This document shows positions 1 through 9,679 of a DNA stretch of 20,355 nucleotides, piece after piece. This stretch comes from an uncultured Mycoplasmatales bacterium (lineage in GTDB: Bacteria > Bacillota_I > Bacilli_A > Mycoplasmatales > Mycoplasmoidaceae). Under the pieces are notes generated by a model. It worked only from the letters and a program-made list of their open reading frames with translations. It was not told where the DNA came from and searched no databases. The first letter of the stretch is position 1. Each line of letters opens with the position of its first letter. The position numbers and the translations under genes were made by a program. Where the stretch lies: assembly GCA_910578525.1 (NCBI GenBank), contig CAJTRF010000015.1:1-20355 (forward strand). The letters run 5' to 3'.

Positions 1-60
1 TGTCATTTCCCCATATTTACTCCAAAGTGGCGTAAAATAGGTTTTACAGTCTAGTTTTTT
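1..60. other. Window edge: possible start of a leftward gene, or end of a rightward one
   Basis: On the minus strand a GGAG (20-23) lies five bases before an ATG (12-14) that runs off the window edge as Met-Gly-Lys-Trp, with UGA as Trp. This could be the first codons of the next leftward gene. On the plus strand, 1-54 is open and ends in TAG (52-54), so the tail of a rightward gene ending Gly-Phe-Thr-Val is equally possible. The stretch looks less AT-rich than the DNA beside it. Too little is visible to choose or to name a product. Confidence 0.25.
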
Positions 61-65
61 ATAAA

Positions 66-93
66 AAATGCATTCATATTATTGAATGCATTT
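66..93 (-). terminator. Rho-independent terminator of the LRR surface gene
   Basis: A perfect 11-bp inverted repeat (66-76 with 83-93, loop TATTAT) begins 23 bases after the LRR gene's stop codon. Read leftward, the hairpin runs directly into six U residues and then more AU-rich sequence. Confidence 0.85.
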
Positions 94-116
94 CACATAT
101 ATAAATTAATTAAAAA

Positions 117-2810
117 TTATATGTGTCAACCTTCAGGTAAACCAGCATTTGCTTTTAAATAATCAAGCAATGCTTGACTATTGTGAGCGTCATCAATTGG
201 GTTAGTTACAATAATAGTTCCTGAAGATGCGATATTAACAAAAGATTCTGCATTTAAAGAGATGTCCTCTCCTTTTCAAGAATCCCATATGATGGTCTTT
301 AAGTTAGAGCAACCATAAAAAGCATTTTTAGAAATTGAAGTTAATTTGCTTGGTAAGGTTATTGTAGTTAATGAAGTACAGTTCTTAAATGCTGCACTAT
401 TAATTGAAGATATATTTGATAAATCAATAGTAGTTAATGAAGTGCAGGAATCAAAAGCGTTGCCACTAATAGTATTTAACCCAGGAGGTAAAATTATAGA
501 AGTTAGTGATGAATCGTTTTTAAAAAAATAAGTTCCAAATTCAACAACAAAACTAGTTGCGTTTGAAAAGTCTGCTGAAATTAATGATTTTCAACCAGCA
601 AAAGTAAAAGAATTTGTTGTATTAAAAATAGATCCTTCTGCGAATGTTAATTTTGTAATAAATTTTGGAACGTCGCTTCCAACAAAACAAGGAGCGCTTC
701 TAATACCTGCTGGTATTTCTATCGTGTTACAATTTTTATAATTATCTTTATAAATAGGAGAAGTTGGATCATTTAAAAATTCATTTTTAAAACCACGTAT
801 CATATCACCATCTATTTCAAAAACTTCTTCTGGTAATGCACGATCTTCAAGTTTTCAGGTTTCTGGTAACCCACCATTTTTTAATAAATAGTTAAGTAAA
901 TCTATACTATCATGTGCGTCATCAATTGGATTAGTTACGGTCACTGTTCCGCCATCTGGACAAACGCCAGCGAACGAAGAAGATTGCAAAGTAGTATTAC
1001 CATTTCAAGCATCTCATGTAATACTGCTTAAATTTGAACAATTATTAAAAGCAGAACTTTCAACTACTGATAAGCTTTTTGGAAAACTTACAGAAGTTAA
1101 TGATGAGCAATGATTAAAAGCATATTCTCCAATTGATGTTAAATTTGTAGAGTTTAATAGATCAACTTCACTTAATAATGGACAATTGTCAAAAGCATCA
1201 GTTTCAATTAAGCTTAAGTTATTAGGGAAAACAACAGACTCTAAAGCAGAACAATTCATAAAAGTACCACTACTAATTGTGTTTAAATTATTTGGTAAAG
1301 TTATAGAAGTTAATCTTGAACAACTGTTAAAAGTACTTGGGCCCATTGCTATTAAATTATTTGGTAATGTTATTGAAGTTAATTTAGAAAAACCAAAAGA
1401 AGCATAATTAAGTGTTGTCAAACCATCAGGTAAAGTTGCAGATGTAAAGGGAGATAATCCAAAAGCATATGATCCAATTGTAGAGCAATTAGAGCCTTCA
1501 GCAAAAGTTAATTTTGTAATAAATGATGGAATGGTTGAGTTTGGTTGTTCAGCAGTAGGATCATCAATGAAAGCACTTTCATTAATACTTGTAACTCTAG
1601 CAGGGATTTGCATAGTGTTACATAATCTATATGCTCTTGAATTAGCTAAGAATTCTGAAGTAAAACCCATTAAGACATCGTTTTCAATGCGATATACACT
1701 ATCTGGTAATTCAGCATCTGGTAATCAACTTTCTGGTAATCCACCATTATTTAATAAATATTCAAGCAATGCTATACTATCATGTGCGTCATCACTTTGG
1801 TTTGCAACAGTCACAGCTCCTCTATCTGAATAAACACCACTGAATGAAGTATCATATAATGTTGTATTACCCTTTCAAGAATCTCATGTAATGCTATTTA
1901 AACTAGAACAACCAGCAAAAACATTCATACCCAATGTTGATAAATTACTTGGCAAAGATATAGAAGTGAGTGATAAACACTTTTCAAAAGCACAATTGCC
2001 AATTGAAGATAAACTGGTTACATTTGAAAAATCAATAGAGGATAATGAAGAACAACCTCGAAATCCATAGTATTCAATTTTTTCTAAACTTTCTGGAAGT
2101 TTTACTGAAGTTAATGATTTACAGGTATCAAATCCAGAATGATCAATTAATGTTAAATTAGTGCAGTTTGATAAATCAATTGAGGTAAGTTTAGAACAAT
2201 TACCAAAAGCTTCAGATGGAATTTTGGTTAAATTATCTGAAAAATTTACTGAAATTAATGATGTACAACCATAAAATGCATAAAATTCCATTGAAGAAAG
2301 AATAGTACATTTTGATAAATCAACAGAAGTTAATGATGAACAATTTTCAAAAGCGTGGCCTCTAATCAAAGACAAGTTAATTGCATTTGAAAAATCAATA
2401 TGATTTAGTGTTGAACTTTCAAAAGAACGTATTCCAATAGAAGAACATTTAGAACCTTCTGCAAAGGTTAAATTTTCAATAAAATCTGGAATTGTTGATT
2501 CTGATCCGTTATAAAAAGCACTTTCATTAATGCTTGTAACTCTTGCTGGAATTTGCATAGTATCATATTCACTATAAACATCTGGATTATTTAAAAATGC
2601 TTGAGTAAAACCTTTTAAAGTATTAGTCACTCCTTCTATTTCATAAACTTCTTCTGGTAAAACTTTTTTATCAACAGGTTCATCTCCGCCTCCGCTGTTT
2701 TTTTCTTGAATAGAATAAACTATTCCACCTATGCCGACTGCAACTGTGGCTGTTATTCCGCTACATAATGCAATTAAATTTAGTAATTTCTTATTTAACT
2801 TCTTGTTCAT
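117..2810 (-). CDS. BspA-type leucine-rich-repeat surface protein, three modules, 897 aa
   Basis: A single reading frame runs from ATG 2810-2808 to TAA 119-117 when UGA is read as Trp; under the standard code it splits into at least three pieces. Residues 1-35 hold a lysine-rich start and a hydrophobic segment, giving membrane export or anchoring. Cys16 has Leu at -1, so it is a poor lipobox. The rest is built of ~23-residue BspA/LRR_5 repeats (xxAFxxCxxLxxIxLPxxL). Three modules are visible, at about residues 40-365, 366-655 and 656-897, with roughly 8, 7 and 5 repeats. Each begins with a GFxxxFL head and ends with a shared tail (WDxW...GTVTVTNPIDDAHDS...LLxYL...GLPxxW). Such repeats usually mediate adhesion to host cells or matrix; that role is inferred. 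There is no C-terminal anchor and no clear ribosome-binding site. A poly-A promoter lies directly upstream. Confidence 0.9.
902..1794. repeat. Direct DNA repeat between modules of the LRR gene
   Basis: A 23-base identical stretch occurs at 902-924 and 1772-1794, in the tail motif (DDAHDSI) of modules 2 and 1. A diverged third copy lies near 160-200. The head motif TMQIPARVTSINESAF is also nearly identical at DNA level at about 1567-1617 and 2518-2568. These are internal homologous segments of one gene, able in principle to recombine and add or remove a module. Confidence 0.75.
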
Positions 2811-2822
2811 ATTTGTCTTTGT

Positions 2823-2870
2823 ATATTAATAAGTATACTTCTTTTTTTTTTTTTTTTTTCAACAAAAAAT
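2823..2870 (-). promoter_or_regulatory. Poly-A promoter of the LRR surface gene (candidate phase switch)
   Basis: Read leftward, the order is TTGTTG (2865-2860), an uninterrupted run of 18 A (2859-2842), GAAG, a -10-like TATACT (2837-2832), and then ATG at 2810. The A run fills almost the whole interval between the possible -35 and -10, which are 22 bases apart. Slippage of the run would change that spacing. In M. hyorhinis vlp genes a poly-A run beside the -10 controls ON/OFF expression by its length; the parallel here is inferred from layout only. Confidence 0.6.
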
Positions 2871-2894
2871 AAAAAAAAACAAGATTGGGAAAAT

Positions 2895-4058
2895 TTATTT
2901 GTGTGATTTTTTTCAACAATCTGCTACAGCTTTTGCAACAGCTTTAGGCACAGCCATATCTAATGCTGATGGAAGAATATAGTTTTTATTTAATTCGCTT
3001 GGTTTTACTAATTTAGCAATTGCTTTTGCTGCAGTGATTTTCATTTCATCTGTAATTTGTTTTGCACCAGCATCAAGTGCACCTCTAAAGATTCCAGGAA
3101 AAACCATAACATTATTGATTTGATTAGGGAAATCACTTCTTCCTGTTCCCATAATTTCAACACCTGCTTTAAGAGCGACATCAGGCATGATTTCAGGAAT
3201 AGGATTAGCCATAGCTAATACAATTGGTTTTTTGTTCATTCCTTTAATCATTTCTGGTTTTAAAACGTTTCCTGCCGAAACACCAATAAAGATATCAGCG
3301 CCCTTTAAAGCATCAATTAATAACCCTTTAACATGTTTTTTGTTAGTTGTTTTAGCTAATTGTCTTTGATAAACATTTATTCTTTCATCTTTTGGATCTA
3401 AAACACCATTTCTATTACAAAAGATAACATTACCAATACCCATTTTTAATAGTAATTTACCAATAGCCATACCAGCAGCTCCTGGTCCATTAATAACAGC
3501 AGTTACTTTATTCATTTGTTTTTTAACAACTTTTAATGCATTGATGATGGCAGCTGCTACAACAATAGCAGTTCCATGTTGATCATCATGAAAAATCGGA
3601 ATGTCACACATTGCTTTTAATTTTTCTTCAATTTCAATACATCTTGGGCTACCAATGTCTTCTAGGTTAATACCACCGAAAGAACCTGATAATAAGTAAA
3701 CTGTTTTTACAATGTCATCAACATTTTTTGATTTAATACACAATGGTACAGCATTTACATTACCAAATCTTTTAAATAATGCACACTTACCTTCCATTAC
3801 TGGCATACCAGCTTCTGGGCCTATATCACCTAATCCTAGTACTGCTGATCCATCAGTAACAATAGCAATAGTGTTTTTTCTTCATGTTAAATCATAAGAT
3901 TTATTGATATCTTTTTGAATAGCTAAACAAGGTGCGGCTACACCTGGTGTATAAGCTAAAGCTAGATCTTGTTTGTTTCTAATAGGGGCTTTACAAACAA
4001 TATCAATCTTTCCCTTTCATTTTGCATGCAATTCTAATGATTTTTTTCCGTAATCCAT
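2895..4058 (-). CDS. Malic enzyme (malate dehydrogenase, oxaloacetate-decarboxylating), 387 aa
   Basis: It converts malate to pyruvate and CO2 with reduction of NAD(P), in the cytosol. The length matches the short bacterial malic enzymes. Visible motifs are AYTPGV with the catalytic Tyr36, the GDIGPEAGMPVMEGK stretch with catalytic Lys91, the metal-binding region FGGINLEDI (~127-135), HDDQHGTA (157-164) and the nucleotide loop GPGAAG (191-196). After the second strand of the cofactor fold comes CNRNG, which does not settle NAD versus NADP. Trp13, Trp59 and Trp382 are UGA codons; the stop is TAA 2897-2895. The gene starts 14 bases after the stop of orf922. A TATAAA (4072-4067) lies eight bases before the ATG, so it may have its own leaderless promoter. 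With fumC in the window it could drain fumarate to pyruvate. Confidence 0.95.
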
Positions 4059-4072
4059 AATTATATTTTATA

Positions 4073-6841
4073 TTAAAATTCTAATGATTGAACTGTATCT
4101 TGAATCGCTGCATAAACACATTGAAGAACAGCATCTAATATAACAGTAAATCCGATAAAGTATAGAAAACCAGAAGATGCACAAAGAGTTGAAGATTCTT
4201 CTAATGATTCAAATAATCTTTCTTGATTACTTACTCATTTTTCAGTTTCATTGTAATAATGACCTCAAAATGCTTGATTACTTAAAGAAAGAGCATCATA
4301 AGCTGCTGAAGAAACAAATTTATTAATAGCAGTATCTACTCATTTTAAAATTGGTGCAAACACTTCTAAAGCTAACACATCAATTCCGATAATTGCAAAA
4401 AATTGAGCTAAATGTAATGTTGAGAAAGCAGCCAAGGTTTTTCAGAATGTAGCATTAGTTAAAAGAGTATGATCTTTATCATCTTCAGGAGATACATCAT
4501 CAGAATTAAAATCCACAAAGGCTTTCTTTACTTTATCTTCATCTTTTTTAGAATAAAGATTAAGATCTTGAATTACATTTCAATAAAAGTTTCAGTGACC
4601 ATCATCAGCTTGAACTATTTTAAAAATTTCTTTAATTTTTTCAGATGATGTTTTTTTATCAGAATATTGTGCATGACTATCAAACAGAAGGTCACCGTTT
4701 GTTCTAGTTTCTTGATCAGAGAATAAATCTATCATTTCTTTTGCATATTCTTTGTTTTGGTTAGATTCATTTAACAAATTAAAGATTTTTCTTGAAATCT
4801 TATATGCCTTGTTATCTTGATCTAATTTCATACCTTCTTGAACCATAAATGAAATTGAAGATGCTATGAACAAAGAGATGAAAACAAGTTGAATAGCAGC
4901 ATGAACAGCACCACCAGCTGTTATTGCTAATTCATATGCTAGAAATGATGAAGTTGCAATTGCGGTTATTTCGACAAGAGCAATTGCTGCAAGCAATACA
5001 CCTCTTTCAATAATTGATTTATTAATAGCATCAAGGTTTTTTTCAGCAGAATCAGACGACAAAGTTCTAAAATACATATTAAATGTAGAAGCTGCTGTAT
5101 AAATGTTTTTAGCATGATCCATTAGCTTTTGAAGATTAGGATCTATGTTAAATTTAATTTTTATTGAATCATATAAATCTTTATTAATTTTTCAAGGAAT
5201 TAGTTTAACCACTTTGAAATTATTCTTAGAAATTTGTTCATTTTCTTTAGTAGGAGAAATTCCTGTATCAACATACGCCCAAGAAACTGATAAGATGTTA
5301 AGGTTTGTGTCAATATCTGTTGCAACTAATTGAATTTTTTGATTAGTGTGATATGTATCTTCTGGTATATAGTCTTTTATGGTTGGTATTCCAGCATAAT
5401 CTTTTGGGTCAGTCAAAACAACTGGGTTTTTTTGTAAATCATAATCACCAGTATCTTGATATTTAGACATAATTGCGTCTAAATAAGTTCTGTTTTTTGC
5501 TGAGTCAGAAAAATAAGCTCCATCATCATCTTTCTTTTCTTTTTTATCAATTTCAACTACTTGAGATAAATTTTTGTAATATTTATTGTTTGAAATGTTT
5601 GTTATAGCATTCATGTTTTCAACATCATAAGAAAAAATGTTCATTCTTTCTCCGTCTTTGTTTGGTTTTAATTCATCATCTGTTTGTCAAATAATTTTTT
5701 CTTGATTTGTTGATCTACAGATACCAAATTTAAATTGAACATCACATTTATGTGAGTTAATTTCATTCTCCATGTCTATAACTTGAACATTTAGCTTATA
5801 ACCAGGTAAAATTTCAGATTCATCGTAATTAGCAGCAAATGTACTATGAGAAGAAAGCGGAGCAATATCAAACATATTGTTAATTATTTCTTGAGGATAT
5901 TCTCCTGATTCAGTTGCAGAATAATTTTCAACTTGGTAATCTTCAAAATCAGCACCAACAGACAAGCAATATTTAAAATTAAAAATTTTTGAAATTTGTT
6001 CTGAAGTTAAGACATCACCAACTTTTATTCCATTACCATCACTTGAATAATCAGCATATGCAGAAATTGAATTATAACTTTGATTAACTGTTAATAAACT
6101 TTCAAAATGTGTACATGCATAATTTAAAACTGTTGATAATTCCGCATTATCAATCGCTTCTGTCATTTCATCTTGATATTGAGATAAATTTAACGAATAA
6201 TGAACATCATCTCACAATTGTGTTTGTGCTTCATCTAATAAACCAACTAATTGTTCTTTAAATTCATCAGCCTTTTGTTCAGCATCTTCTTGAGAAACTT
6301 TTGATTCAACTAACTCATTGTAGTATGCAAGAACAGTATTTGGGATAGTTTTATTAGCAAGTTGATAGAAATCAACAACATCAACACCTAATGCTTTTGC
6401 TTGTTCATTAACATAGTAATACATTTGATTTAATCCATCTTGGTTTAAAGATCTAGAACTATCAGAATAGTCTTTTAATAATTCTTCTTTTTTTTGATCA
6501 ATGTTAGCTTTTAGAATACCAATTATTGTTTTTATTGAATTAGAAGATAAATGAGCAGCAGTCATTTGGAATTGTGTTTTATCTTCAACAGCTTGTATAT
6601 GTTCTTCAAGTTGTTCTAAAACAACATTATTTTCAGAAGAATCATCAGATGAATCGGTTAATTTTACGTTTTTTTCTAGAGAAAGATATTTAGTTTCTTT
6701 TACATTGTCTTTTTCAGAGATAGCAAAATAATTTTTTTGTTTAAAATGAGTAGTTATTGATGGTGAACAAACGGCAGCGGCTACTCCTCCGCTAGATAAC
6801 AAGATTGATGAAAATATTTTAAATGTCTTAATTTTATTCAT
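4073..6841 (-). CDS. Large membrane protein of unknown function, 922 aa (orf922)
   Basis: I do not recognise the family. The frame is continuous from ATG 6841 to TAA 4075-4073 with several UGA-Trp codons, and it looks like four fragments under the standard code. Residues 8-25 are a hydrophobic export segment ending AAAVC; Val at -1 makes Cys25 a doubtful lipobox. Residues ~30-600 form a long Asp/Ser/Glu-rich, mostly hydrophilic region, presumably outside the cell. The C-terminal third has hydrophobic spans at about 613-637, 640-666, 803-830 and 888-912, with charged loops between them. It follows orf462 with only 16 bases between stop and start, and has an exceptionally strong Shine-Dalgarno, so the two are surely one operon and may form one surface complex (inference). 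Confidence 0.85.
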
Positions 6842-6860
6842 AATCTTACCTCCCTCCCTA
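6842..6860 (-). promoter_or_regulatory. Very strong Shine-Dalgarno of orf922, overlapping the stop of orf462
   Basis: Read leftward, AGGGAGGGAGGT (6859-6848) stands six bases before the ATG at 6841, and its first two bases belong to the TAG stop of orf462. Two overlapping GGAGG-type cores are present. This is far stronger than any other start in the window and confirms 6841 as the start codon. Confidence 0.85.
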
Positions 6861-8246
6861 GTTAATAAAATCTAGATAAAAACTAGAAATTTTTTCAATT
6901 GATTTACCCTTAGCACTAGAACAATCGTAATATCAACTAAAATATTGACGGTGTTTATGATCTTTGTATCAATAATCTTGTGGTCCCATAACAGGGTTGA
7001 AAGCAGATCATTTTTTTTCAGTTTCTCATGAATCTACTGTTATTTTGTAATTTTTAAATTCTGAAGTTAAGTCATCTGTTGTTTCTTTATCTACAACAGC
7101 ATTTTCATGTGGCGGATAAAAATTACCTTCATATTCAATAGGTTCAGATTTATCGCATGAAAGATATACAGTATCTATACCAATACCTGGGGTTGCTGTT
7201 AATCATCCTTTTACTATTTTTTGATTAATTTCTTCACCACAATAGTCATACATTACTATGTTTTCTAAAGAAATATCAAAACTATCTTTCTTATCAGAAG
7301 TTAAATCAATTCCTTTTAAACCAACAGAAGAAATACAAGAAATTTGAGAAGATGGCTCATAATCAGAGCTGTCTATTGCATAACATTCTGAACGAGAATC
7401 AATGATAGGAGTTTTATCTGCAGTTGGTAATTGTTTATTGTGGAATAAAGAATATACTTCACCGTTAGGGCTAGTTAACGAAACTGTAAAATTAATTTTT
7501 TTAGTTGTTGATGCTTGTAAATGCGGTCACTCTTTAGAATTGTATTTAAATTGTAAAACATCAAATAAGTTTTCTGAACATGAATATTTTAAAGTTCAAC
7601 CACTATCTGTTCATGTAAAATCTTTCTGACCATCTGTTAAATAAATACCATTCATTTTTATAGAAGATACAACAAATTCATCTGTAAAAGCAGGTGCATA
7701 TTGTTGTTTGCCAAACGCATCATTATAGTATGCTTCTTCATATTCACATCTGTTAGTTATATCGAATGTTGCAACTCCACCATTTGGGTTTCTACCAGCA
7801 AACATTAATTCTTTACCTTCAGATAAAAGTTTATCTGTTTCATATATTTCTCTAAAAGAAACTCATTTATCCTTACGTTTTATGTTTTTTAAGTAATTAT
7901 TAAGACTGTTTTGCTCTAATGGATTTATTCCTAAGAAATTATTTCATTCAAGAAGAATATCATAATAGCCTATTCCGTTGTGTTTAGAAACAATTCCTTT
8001 TGAAGGGGCGTCGTGATAAACGTTTGTTTGTACCTTACCATAATCTGTTGAATAATTTACGGTGTTTACATCTTTAGAAAAGTTAAAAGTTGGTGTATAT
8101 TGAAGTATAGAATCATCAAGATTATCATTACTAAATAATTCAACATTAGTTGCTGCTGACAATGTATTGGTTAACAAAACTGGTTGAATTAATAATGCAG
8201 AAGCAGAAAATATTGATAAAATTAATATTTTGATTAATTTTTTCAT
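6858..8246 (-). CDS. Exported protein of unknown function, 462 aa (orf462)
   Basis: I do not recognise the family. A clear Sec signal peptide covers residues 1-32 (MKKLIKILILSIFSASALL..., possible cleavage after LSA). There is no lipobox and no second membrane span, so the mature protein should be released or held by its partner orf922. The mature part is rich in Tyr, Trp, Asp and Ser and has at least seven Cys (in NRCEY, YSCSE, SECYA, ISCIS, DYCGE, LSCDK, YDCSS), many for an exported mycoplasma protein. Its composition suggests a beta-rich binding domain (inference). The frame passes several UGA-Trp codons and ends at TAG 6860-6858. The start has a good Shine-Dalgarno (AAAGAGAGGT, 8264-8255) and a promoter just upstream. 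Confidence 0.85.
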
Positions 8247-8292
8247 ATAGCGCTACCTCTCTTTACCACACTATATATTATACTGTATTATA
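8247..8292 (-). promoter_or_regulatory. Promoter and ribosome-binding site of the orf462-orf922 operon
   Basis: Read leftward there are two TATAAT hexamers, at 8292-8287 and 8282-8277; the first lies inside the fumC terminator palindrome. The Shine-Dalgarno AAAGAGAGGT at 8264-8255 is eight bases from the ATG. No clear -35 is seen. The leader would be about 25 bases. Confidence 0.6.
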
Positions 8293-8314
8293 AAAAATAT
8301 ATTTTTTATAATAC
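8285..8314. terminator. Perfect 30-bp palindrome at the end of fumC, likely terminator
   Basis: Bases 8285-8314 are a perfect palindrome with a U-rich 3' arm; the fumC stop TAA (8308-8306) lies inside its upstream arm. It would act as a weak all-AU hairpin with a U tract, ending the pur-fumC transcript. Its downstream arm also supplies a TATAAT for the next operon. Confidence 0.55.
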
Positions 8315-9676
8315 CATTTTCTTAGGATTGACTATTTTATCAAATTCCTTCTCTGATAAATATCCAGATTTGATAGTAGCTTCTTTTAGTGAAATTCCTT
8401 CTTTAACAGCAAGTTTTACAATGATTGCTGCTTTATCATAACCAATCTTTGTATTTAATGAAGTAGCTAACATCAAGTTATGATCTAAATTGGTTTTTAT
8501 TCTCTTGTTGTTTGGTGTAATTCCTACAACGCATTTTTTACTAAATGAATCCATACCATCAGCTAGTAAATTCATTGATTGGTTAAGATTGTAAGCTATT
8601 AAAGGCATAAAAGTATTTAATTGGAAATTACCTTGAGTATTACCAATTGTAATTGCCATGTTATTTGCAATAACTTGAATACATAGCATCATCATGCTTT
8701 CACATTGAGTAGGATTTACCTTACCTGGCATAATCGAACTTCCTTGCTCATTTTGAGGGATATAGATTTCTCCAATACCACAATTTGGACCAGATGATAA
8801 CCATCTAATATCATTAGCAATTTTAAATAAATTTTCTGCTAATACTTTAAGAGCGGAATGGAAGAATGAGACACGATCTTTTGAGCTAAGTCCAGCAAAT
8901 TTATTATTAACTGGTGTAAAAGGAAGTTTAGTAATTTTTTTCAAATTAATGCAAACTAATTTGTCAAAATTTTTAGGAGCATTAATTCCTGTTCCTACAG
9001 CTGTTCCACCTATTGGTAGTTCATATAAGTAATTAATAGCCTCACTAATCATTTTTTTAGAAGTTTTTAGCATTGCTACATATGCTGAAAACTCCTGAGA
9101 CAACTTGATTGGAGTTGCATCTTGTAAATGTGTTCTACCAACTTTTACAATATTACCAAATGATTTTGTTAAAGCATTAAAAGACTTAATTAAATTCTCA
9201 AGAGAAGGCAATAGTTTTTGCTTGGTTAACATGATTCCCATAATGTGAATAGCACTTGGGAATGTGTCGTTTGAACTTTGAGACATATTAACATGATCAT
9301 TTGGATGAATATTTATTGTTTTATCAATTTGCATTGCTCTATTTGAAACAACTTCATTAACATTCATGTTGGTTTGGGTACCACTTCCTGTTTGTCAAAC
9401 AGATAAAGGAAAATTACCATCTAACTTACTAGTTAAAATTTCATCACAAACTTTAGAAATTAGATTAGCTCTTTTAGAATCTAATTTTTTAGCTTGCAAA
9501 TTAGCTAATGCACACGATTTTTTGATTAAAGCAAATGCTTCAATTAAAGCGTGAGGCATTTTTTCGTTGTTGATAGTAAAATTTTGCTTACTTCTTTGGG
9601 TTTGAATTCCTCAATATTTATTTGCAGGTACTTCAACTTCTCCAAAAGAATCTCTAAGTGTTTTAGTTTTTTTCAT
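8306..9676 (-). CDS. fumC: Fumarate hydratase, class II, 456 aa
   Basis: It interconverts fumarate and L-malate in the cytosol, without an iron-sulfur cluster. Length is normal for class II fumarases. It carries SVWQTGSGTQTNMNVNE (93-109, with UGA-coded Trp95), the catalytic-base motif GRTHLQDATP with His183, and the superfamily signature GSSIMPGKVN (312-321) with catalytic Ser313. PGKVNPTQCE and DATP favour fumarase over aspartase, which usually shows PAKVNP and DAVP. ATG 9676 is only three bases after the purM stop, so it is the last gene of the pur string; a terminator palindrome follows. Fumarate made by PurB-type reactions would be its substrate, and malic enzyme is encoded about 4 kb downstream. 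Confidence 0.96.
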
Positions 9677-9679
9677 AAA

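Noticed and set aside
1531..1833. A 100-codon open frame on the plus strand, and others at 346-531 and 1186-1407.
   Set aside because: They are antisense to the LRR repeats, have no ribosome-binding site, and arise from the repetitive low-stop composition.
117..2810. Apparent pseudogene: the LRR region breaks into at least three fragments at stop codons.
   Set aside because: All breaks are UGA, in one frame, and fall at conserved Trp positions (WDxW, GLPxxW); no TAA or TAG is met from ATG 2810 to TAA 119-117.
117..2810. CRISPR-like or tandem-repeat array.
   Set aside because: The periodicity of about 70 bases is degenerate protein-coding LRR repeat in one open frame, without constant repeats and unique spacers.
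2842..2859. The T18 run as terminator of malic enzyme.
   Set aside because: On the leftward transcript it is a run of A, not U, and no GC stem precedes it; the T9 nearer the malic enzyme stop also lacks a stem.
4073..6841. Four separate small membrane or secreted genes on the minus strand.
   Set aside because: All four lie in the same frame and are joined by UGA-Trp codons with no other stop, and only the first has a signal segment and a ribosome-binding site.
8306..9676. Aspartate ammonia-lyase as alternative to fumarase.
   Set aside because: The DATP and PGKVNPTQCE signatures and SVWQTGSGTQTN fit class II fumarase; aspartases usually have DAVP and PAKVNP.
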